Assembly (NCBI GenBank): GCA_003640385.1
Contig: RCAB01000649.1
Coordinates: forward strand, 1 to 29,919
DNA length: 29,919 nucleotides
Reading direction: 5' to 3'
From: Setaria digitata
Lineage: Eukaryota; Nematoda; Chromadorea; Rhabditida; Setariidae
A program made the translations under genes and the position numbers. Shown piece by piece: positions 22,830 through 29,919 of this stretch. A model generated the notes under the pieces. The model worked only from the letters and a program-made list of their open reading frames with translations. It had not been told where the DNA came from and searched no databases. Each line of letters starts with the position of its first letter. The first letter of the stretch is position 1.

Positions 22830-24040
22830 GTAATTAACTAATCGTTTTAATTAAATTTTTAACCTGAGAAAATTTCATTTTTGTTCTTTTCAAATATTAA
22901 ATATCTTAAATTAAAAACATTAATAAAATTCTGATTGTATGAGAAAGATTAATCAAATTTTAATTATGTAGAAAATAAAAAACAAATAAACCGGATTTTG
23001 ATTTCACAATAAGGAACTAAAATTGCTTTCATGAAAAATTTGATTATTATTTGAGCGAAAATTAAGCTTGAGATAATTTAATTTTAATAATTTAAATCAA
23101 TTTTAATTCTTCAAGTCAGAAAGACTTTGATAAATTTGCAAATATTAATAAATATAGGAAAGCAAAATTACCTTTTTTTTTTTCTTATTTCTAAATATTT
23201 TGCTATTATCCTGAAAAAAAAAGACCGATTTTTGATTAATGCTAAATTTTTTTTTTTCAAAAACTTCCCTATTTTACTTGTCTTATTGAAAGTTTCGTCT
23301 AAATCCAGTTTTAATTCAATTTATGCAAATCCTGCTAATCGCATAGCGATTAATGAGCACTTGATGATAATAATGACAGTGATAATTATCGAAAACAAGG
23401 CTCTAAAAGAAGAATGCAAATTTCTTCAATTTCTCTTTTAGTTTAGAAATTGATATAGCAATAAGATGAACCATTACGGCTTTGGTTACAAAACAATTTC
23501 TATAGTTCGGTTAAATTAATCAACTTTTGTTAAAATAATTCAAGGACTAGTGGTACGATTTAATAAGTTCGCTGTAATAGATAATGATTAGGGGTGAAGG
23601 AATTATTACAGCCTCTACTCTTGTATGATAAAATCTCCTATCTTTCATCACTTCTTGATATTATTCGTTTTAACAAAATTTAAAATTTAAAACGAATTAA
23701 TTGACTATATACTTCGGATACTAAGGTTAGGAGAAGAACAAAGAACTGATGAAATATTTAGAAAAAGAACAAGCCAGAAAGAAGAGGGAAAACTGAAGTA
23801 CCGAAAACAGATAAATACGAATAGAAAAAAAAAAAATTTGGTAACAAGTAGAATTAAATACTCGAAATTGAAATCAGTAAAAATATAAAAGACAGAAATG
23901 GACAAAAATATGCTTGAAATTGTAACTTATCATGTGGAAGAGCAGTTAATTGTTAATTGAAAATTAACACATCTTCTTTTTATCTTCTTCTACTTTTAAA
24001 AAAAAAGAAATAAAAAAAAAAAAAAGGAAAATGAGAATTT
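22830..24040. other. Putative long intron, first part
   Basis: AT-rich with no supported exon. The ORF at 23127-23441 and a purine-rich open frame at 23690-23890 are considered and rejected elsewhere in this report. Confidence 0.4.
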
Positions 24041-24061
24041 TTCGGGCGCAGTTATTTGCAG

Positions 24062-24105
24062 TACCGCGAAGGGATTTTCCCCGAGATTTCTCAATTAGTT
24101 ACTGA
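24062..24105 (+). CDS. Weak exon candidate in a GC-richer island
   Basis: A good acceptor, ttatttgcag, ends at 24061 and precedes an island (about 24040-24105) much richer in G and C than its surroundings. Joined to the phase-1 exon ending at 22829, it reads VPRRDFPRDFSISY then TGA at 24103-24105, which would end a protein of 52 residues. Another frame reads YREGIFPEISQLVTEELL before a stop. Both strands are open in several frames, so the island alone does not prove coding. Confidence 0.2.
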
Positions 24106-24139
24106 AGAATTATTGATTCATACAAGTTTTTTATTCTGA

Positions 24140-25542
24140 ATCTCATTCAATCATTTGTTGCATTTTCATTATGTCTATCTGTTTCTCGCAGTTTTTTTTT
24201 TTTTTTTTTCTATTTTTTCTATTCAGACTTAAAATGTTATCTAACATTAATCAGATACTTTAATAAAGAACGGAAAATTCAATTTCTTCTCGGCTTAATC
24301 AGTGTTAACATTTGTGACTAAGCAGAAGAATGAACTGAGAATTATTGATATTATTGATAACATCATTTCAATAACTTGTCCTTTTGTTTTATAAAATTTT
24401 TAAATATTGCTGTTGCTTATGGCTTTCGAAAATTTGCACAATATGTAAGTTTTTGCTGAAAAAAAAATTATCCTTAATATGATAAAATAGTTGTGTCACC
24501 TTTCTCCTGATAATGTTTTATTTACCATTTATTTCAACGCAACTGATAATCTTCCTTAATCAGTTTAACATTTTAATCGATTGACTGAAAATGGGCAATG
24601 AGCTAATAATCAGGAGTTCTAAACTCGAAACTCATCAGCAATCACTTTTCTTTATCATCACTTTTTTTAAATGTTTTTTCCTTTTTTTTTGTTTTATTAT
24701 TTTTAGAAGCCTAAAAATACATCAGTAGATTAGATTAAAAAAAAAAAATTAAACATTTCCTTCTTTTTTAACTTCAAAATATTTGCATTTTATCAATAAT
24801 TTGTTGTACATTCATGAAGAAAAAAAAAAAAACTGAAAAAGTGATCTGACTAAAAAAAAATAAGTATGAGAATATGATTACATTGAAAAAAAAAATGATT
24901 TAAGTTGAAAAAATTTATAGATACAGTATATTTAATGAATTAAGCTGAAAAGCAAAATTAGATTGAGTTATGAATAAAATTAAATGATAAATTGAAATGA
25001 AGCGTGAATGTAAAAACATAGCATTTTAAGGTATTATTCATTTCACTACCATGTGGGTACTAATTTGAATTATTAAATTTTACGAAATTAAACATTTGTA
25101 AACTGAATTTAAAATACTAATTTTTGGAAATTATTTGATGCAAGGAGGTATTCTGAAGGGAATTGGAGATTTGAGATAAAGTGATGAAGCTAGATATGTT
25201 AGTGATGGATGGGAGCATAAAAATGATTATAAAGATTTGGAAAATTGATCAAGTCGAAATAGACTAAGAATTTTTTGAAAGAGCTTTGAAAAAAAAAAAA
25301 AAAGACAAAATGCAAAGGCTAACTGTTGAATTAGTTAGGGAAACAGTTATGATGTCGTATGAGCTGAGAACTTTCTCGTAGGTTACCGGGATAAAGGAAT
25401 AAGGTGAGAACTCTCTAGGAAAGATAATTGGGGATTCGAGAAACCTAGGAAATTTCTGGACAATTTTAGAGAATTAACAGATCAGCTATAAAACTGGCGA
25501 GAAAATCGGGAAAGCTCCTTAATTTTAAAAGCTTTTTTTTAG

Positions 25543-25575
<33 letters not shown>

Positions 25576-27535
25576 ATGAAGATAACTTATGTTGATAGAA
25601 ATTAAATAAATGACAAACATGAAATTACGTATAGAATGTAGATTAAACTTGCATGACATTAAGTTAGCATGTAAAAAAATTCCAGAAGTTTCAATAATAG
25701 AAGTTTGTTTTTTTTTTAAAAAATAAAAATGAAGATACAAGTATAGATAAAATTCTCATGAGATTAAGTCATTTTTTTTTTTTTTTTNGCACAAAAAAAA
25801 AAAAAAAAAAACGAAAAAAAAAAAGAAGAAGTGAAATTCAATGATAGGATGGTGAAATCATTCATGTTAATATTATTCGAATTATTCTACCATCTGATTT
25901 TGTTTTTTCTTTTTTCTTCTATCATGTTAACATTTTAGTGAAATGATTCCTTAACATCCAAGTCTACTACATTTCACTTCAATTCTTCATTATTCTCATT
26001 TTCCAGATTGCTTCATCTTAGATGATAAGTTCCAGGAAAAAAAGAAAAAAGAAAGAAAAAAAAAACAAAGAAAGAAGAGAATGCCAAAGCAATCTAAACT
26101 TGATAAGACCTATCATCTAGAGAGGTTCTATAAAATGATAAATTAAAGAAAGAATGTGCAAAAATGAAAAAAAAAATTATCGCATGTTTTGCTGGAATTT
26201 TATGCGCCTTCATGAAGTAAAATTCGATTTCAAACATTAGCTGAAAGAAATAAAATTTTATATAACAATAAATGTAAACATTCAAAAGGTAGCATAAAAG
26301 TTTGAAAATGATCGATAAAATACTGAAATTATTTGGAGTAAAATTTGATTTCAAAATTATGGAAAAAAAAAATTACATGCATGACTTATTGCAGTATTTT
26401 AATTCCGGTTTACATATATAAATAATAAATTAATAATCTGAAGAGAGGGAAAAAAAATTTTTTAAGCAGTTATCAGGTTTGAAAAATTTTTGTTATAATT
26501 ATTATTTTAACGTTTTTATTTTTCTTATTTCTGTCATTATTTATTATCGTGATTACTTATTTTATAAATTTGATAGCTGTCTGAACAGCAGTCAAAAAAT
26601 GCTTTTTCCTTTTTTTTTATCATGAAAATTTTATTTTGAAAAAAAAAAAAAAAAAGAGAGAGAGGAGAAAATGAAGAAATAATTATTCAAAATTTATTTA
26701 CATTTTACACATTTCTATTTTCAAATAGACTTCTTCCAGAAGTTTTTGCCTCTTTCTCCCTCTCTCTTTCTCGCCACCTCACTCTCTCCCTTCCATTCTC
26801 TCTCTCTGTTTCCTTCGCTCTCTTGAAAGGTAATTTTCCTGATGAGAAAAACTGCAGAATAATATAGCATTGAAATATTCCAAATTACTTCCTTCGCAGA
26901 GTTATTAAGGAAATTAGTTCGAAAACTAAAAAAAAAAGAAGTCTTTTTCTTCGATGAAACATTTTATGGCAAGAAACTTTTGGAAGTTATTTGTTTTTTT
27001 AAAAAAAAAAAAGAAAAACAACTGATAGTGATAATAAATAAATATAAATTTTCCTTCCTTCCAATGCACTGAATGAATTTAAATTTGTTGTTATTTAGAA
27101 TTTCCAGTGGATAAATTTAATTTATTGAATAAATTGCATCGGTAAGTTTAATTTGAAATGTTGGATGAAATTTATTTGAAACTATTTCAATTTGCAACAA
27201 GATTTTTTCTTCCATACTTGCAGCAATTCTCTGGTTATACGGAACTATTATATTACTTCATTACTACTGCTAGTTTTAGCTAACTTTATGTAAATTTGCT
27301 TAAATTCAGAAAGTGGGCAAGTTTTTTTTTCTGTCAGATTTGATTAATGATTCAATAAATGATGATGTCAAACGATCGGTTAGTGCCAACGAACTGAAAA
27401 ATTCTGGCATCATGTGGTTTTATTTTTACTTTTGAAAAAACTTTATTATGTTCAAAAATGGGTCATGCAAAATTTGTGCTAACTTTTTTCTTTCTTTTTT
27501 TTTTTTTCATCATTTAAAATTATTATTTTTTCAAA
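24140..27535. other. AT-rich stretch without recognised genes
   Basis: Contains many A/T runs, including about 30 A at 25543-25572, and an undetermined base at 25788 between a T run and an A run. A more G-rich patch at 25130-25510 has no usable ORF. Minus-strand ORFs at 25525-25740 and 26094-26354 are Phe/Tyr/Lys-rich noise. Confidence 0.5.
26749..26824. repeat. Pyrimidine-rich tract
   Basis: About 76 bases almost wholly C and T, with CTCTCTCC blocks and few interruptions (cgccacctca). Possibly non-B DNA; no function is visible. Confidence 0.8.
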
Positions 27536-27542
27536 TAAACAG

Positions 27543-27610
27543 AATTGGAAAAGTCGATATGTGGAGAACATGTGAACTAGATTCAGGAGTAATTGACACC
27601 TATCAATTAC
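27543..27610 (+). CDS. Weak exon candidate with canonical splice sites
   Basis: Acceptor tcaaataaacag ends at 27542 and a consensus donor C|gtaagt starts at 27611. One frame (from 27544) is open throughout: IGKVDMWRTCELDSGVIDTY then QL. That frame needs two bases from an upstream exon, which the exon ending at 22829 does not supply. If joined to 22829 directly the reading is ELEKSICGEHVN and a stop at 27578-27580. It is compatible in phase with a candidate exon at 29690. No family recognised. Confidence 0.3.
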
Positions 27611-27735
27611 GTAAGTTGGGCTAACCAATACGATGTATTAGCTAAGCACGTGAGGTGCAGCAGCGAAATATGTCTGTTACGTGAGCTTGAGTGGGAAAAG
27701 GTATGACGTGGAAAGTTTCTACGCGAATCAATGAG
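27611..27735. other. Low-AT island after the 27543 exon candidate
   Basis: Continues the compositional island: it contains palindromic CACGTG (in agcacgtgag, near 27647) and repeated ttacgtaag/ttacgtgag. One + frame is open from 27592 to a stop near 27705, reading INYVSWANQYDVLAKHVR then CSSEICLLRELEWEK before gtatga, a possible donor. It could be a conserved regulatory element, an alternative exon or chance. Confidence 0.3.
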
Positions 27736-27936
27736 TACGATATGTTAATTGCAAAGAAATTCATAAAATTTCCACATGCAATGAGTGTAAGTCAAGGAGT
27801 TAAATTCTTACGCAAGTAGCACAAATTAATTACTAGTAATTAAAAATGCAATCTTTACTGGATTTTTGAAGCATATGTGAATTACAAGTGTACATATCGG
27901 ATATGAAATTTCATAAATTTCATATTAAATTCCACA

Positions 27937-27986
27937 TTTTTCCCTCTTCCTCTCTCTCTCTCTCTCTTTCTTTCTTTCATTTTCTG
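27937..27986. repeat. Short CT-rich tract
   Basis: tttttccctcttcc followed by (TC)n and tttctttctttc. Simple sequence. Confidence 0.8.
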
Positions 27987-28185
27987 TTTTGTTTGTGTTT
28001 CGACTTTACCTAGAAAAGCATGCATAAAATATGCAATTTACGCTTGTCTAAGTTCAGTTAGAAGTATGAAATTTGTAGCAGAAGATGAAAGCAAAACATA
28101 TTTTAAAATTCAAAAAATATGCATTGAAATAACTTATTTTGCTACTTAATGTCCGTTCTTGCACGTATCACGTGGATTACATGCA

Positions 28186-28412
28186 TGATAAAAATAATAA
28201 TAGTAATATAATTAAAAAAAAAAAAATGCTAATATAATAAAAAATTATGCGAATAATATTAGTAATAATGCAATAAAAAAAAAAAAAAATATTAGGAATG
28301 GTGATAGTAATAATATAATAGAAAATAATAATGGTAATAATATAATAAATAATAATAATATTATAGCAATAATTATACATTAATAATTCATAATAATAAA
28401 AATATCGGATAA
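28186..28412. repeat. AAT/TAA-rich degenerate trinucleotide region
   Basis: Runs of aataatag, taatataat and poly-A. The minus-strand ORF here (28177-28449, Ile/Tyr/Phe-rich) is a reading of this repeat. Confidence 0.85.
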
Positions 28413-29689
28413 ACATGATGTATGAAAAAAAAAAAAAAAAAAATGCCAATGTTTTTAATAGTGGTAGGAAAAAAAGGAAAAATTTATATAATCAGGATAA
28501 TACGCGATAAAGCGGGGGAAAATGCTAGTGAATGCAGAACTCATAAATCATTTATATGTTACTGGGAAAGAAAATCCAGGAATTAAGCGAATTTTAGAAA
28601 AATAAAAAAGCTAAAGAGGAATGAAGAGTATGAAGGAGAGAATTGAAGTTATTTCGCCCAGTCAACATTATTCTTGTTTCGACCTGAAAAGTTTAATTTC
28701 AGTGCTTCGAAATTTTTTCAATCAACTTTCAAGTTTTTTTTTTTTCTCTCTTTTTCTAAATTGACATTTTAATTTTGAAAATTATATATGTGGTTCTCAG
28801 CTTCACCTCTTTTTTCCCAAACTTTATATTCAATTCCTAATGTTGATTTCCTGCTTATTTCACTCGTCCTCTTCAGTTTTAACTGGAAAATTCTGATTCT
28901 AATCCAATTCAATTTTGATTTATTATTTTGAATATTTTAGTATTAATATGAGGAATTGATTTATCAGTTCTGTTTTGATACTTTTATACTCATTTAACCA
29001 TGTTAATTCTCGATTCGTTCCAGTCTTCATCAGCTCATGCATTAAAATACTATTAAAAGAGTGATGAACTCTTTTCAAACAAAAGCTCATCTCCAAAAGA
29101 ATTTTCCTTAAAAATTTGCAAATTTTTGAAAGTTAAATGAAAAGTAATAAAAGCAAAAAAAAAAAGAAAGAAAGAAAGTAGTTTTATCAAGAATTAAGTT
29201 GAAATTCTTAATGCATGTTCTTATCAAAAATTAAATTTGAAATTTTTAGTATGAAGTCGTTTTTTTTTTTTTTTTTTTTTTGCTTAGTAACAAAAATTAA
29301 ATTCATCACACCTCAGTCTAACTTTCTCTTTCTCGTCATGTTCACATTCTTGACAGGCCTGAAACAAATATAATTATCCACGCAAAGCCTTATCCATTGC
29401 TTTTAGCCTAGAAAGTAAGCGGTTAGACTTATTTAATAATAGACTTCTAGATATTATTTTTTCTTTTCTTTTCTTATCCTTTTTTTTTTCTTTGCTTTTT
29501 TTTTCCTCTTTCTCCAATACTTTATTGATCATTTTTGAGTTTATTTCCCTTTTCTAATCCATTATATCATTATTTCATTTCTTTTCTCTTCTGTTCATAT
29601 CAAGTAATTAAACAGAAGAAGAAAGAACTTACTGAGGATGAATTCAGTCTTGAATTGTGATACAACTTTGCAATCGATGCTGTTTGCAG

Positions 29690-29724
29690 ATCTCATGGCT
29701 TCTGGCAATTTGCATGCTACTGAA
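29690..29724 (+). CDS. Weak 35-nt exon candidate near window end
   Basis: Acceptor gctgtttgcag ends at 29689 and donor GAA|gtaatg starts at 29725. In phase 1 it reads (x)LMASGNLHATE. It therefore fits in frame after either the 22829 exon or the 27543-27610 exon. Alternatively, ATG 29638 in the same frame gives MNSVLNCDTTLQSMLFADLM continuing through this segment, which would make a first exon of 29638-29724. The segment is too short to identify. The remaining 195 bases hold no recognised feature. Confidence 0.25.
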
Positions 29725-29919
29725 GTAATGTATTCATTCATATTCATATTGCTTCGCTGCTTGCATCCATGAATCTTTTATGTCTATTTTTTCTTTTTGT
29801 TTATTTGTTTGCTTGTAATCACAATAATTACCTTCAACTGTTCACAAGTCCTGTTCTGAAGCATGCTGTTGAATGCGTGAACTATTCACGTATTTTACTA
29901 TGAAGTGTTGTTGAATGCG

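Larger units (their letters stand above)
27740..29610. other. AT-rich stretch, possible intron
   Basis: Holds the pyrimidine tract and the AAT-rich repeat listed separately and a run of about 22 T at 29260-29281. No gene recognised. Confidence 0.45.

Noticed and set aside
23127..23441. 104-codon ORF ending NSIYANPANRIAINEHL... then LQFLF
   Set aside because: The first half is Phe/Lys/Ile noise. The later part looks better, but the acceptor-like aatccag does not match the phase of the exon ending at 22829 and no donor precedes the stop.
23690..23905. Purine-rich + frame and its minus-strand ORF
   Set aside because: No start codon, splice sites or recognised motif; open because the sequence is purine-rich.
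24069..24080. gggattttcc resembling a kappa-B site
   Set aside because: A single match of a short degenerate motif; C. elegans, the best-known nematode, lacks a classical NF-kappa-B factor.
27543..27580. ELEKSICGEHVN reading as the start of an insulin-like B chain
   Set aside because: Only a short Cys-Gly match; no second B-chain cysteine before the stop and no A chain visible.
1..29919. tRNA, rRNA, CRISPR array, complete transposase or bacterial-type operator/RBS
   Set aside because: No cloverleaf with a recognisable B-box, no conserved rRNA blocks, no spaced identical repeats and no transposase motif were found by eye; bacterial signals do not apply to a spliced eukaryotic gene.

Overview
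The window looks like nuclear DNA from a nematode, probably a filarial or other spirurid worm. It is very AT-rich and full of A/T homopolymers. Introns are GT-AG with short pyrimidine-plus-AG acceptors (TTTTTAG, TTTCAG) and no visible branch site. Its one clear gene is a nematode-style nuclear hormone receptor with an HNF4-type core. The organism is inferred from these traits only; no species marker was seen.

Positions 184-8183 on the + strand hold that receptor gene. I assembled it by hand into 13 exons whose reading phases all match, giving 1,821 nt and 606 codons from ATG to TAA. Exons 1-3 encode a complete two-zinc-finger DNA-binding domain. Exon 4 begins with the HNF4-like C-terminal extension. 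Exon 5 is a Ser/Thr homopolymer hinge. Exons 6-10 encode the ligand-binding domain, from the helix 3-5 signature through an AF-2 helix. Exons 11-13 encode a long Ser/Asn/Thr-rich tail. The true 5' end may lie before the window, because the candidate ATG is only 15 residues before the first zinc cysteine. Polyadenylation signals follow the stop codon.

Positions 8.35-22.4 kb form a gene-poor stretch of about 14 kb. It contains a degenerate tandem array around TTCTCGAGAA cores (12.7-13.2 kb), a nearly perfect 96-bp palindrome (13.46-13.55 kb), a homopolymer-poor block (13.56-14.3 kb) with a possible minus-strand coding remnant, and a four-copy 51-52-bp tandem repeat (17.87-18.07 kb). It also has trinucleotide-rich and pyrimidine-rich simple repeats. 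Ordinary long ORFs here are low-complexity noise.

Positions 22.45-29.9 kb probably hold the 5' part of a second + strand gene that runs out of the window. The best piece is an exon ending at 22829, with a coding-like stretch starting at ATG 22715 and an upstream 31-codon ORF resembling a signal or anchor peptide. Weaker exon candidates lie in less AT-rich islands near 24.06, 27.54 and 29.69 kb. Their order and frames are not settled, and I could not name a product.
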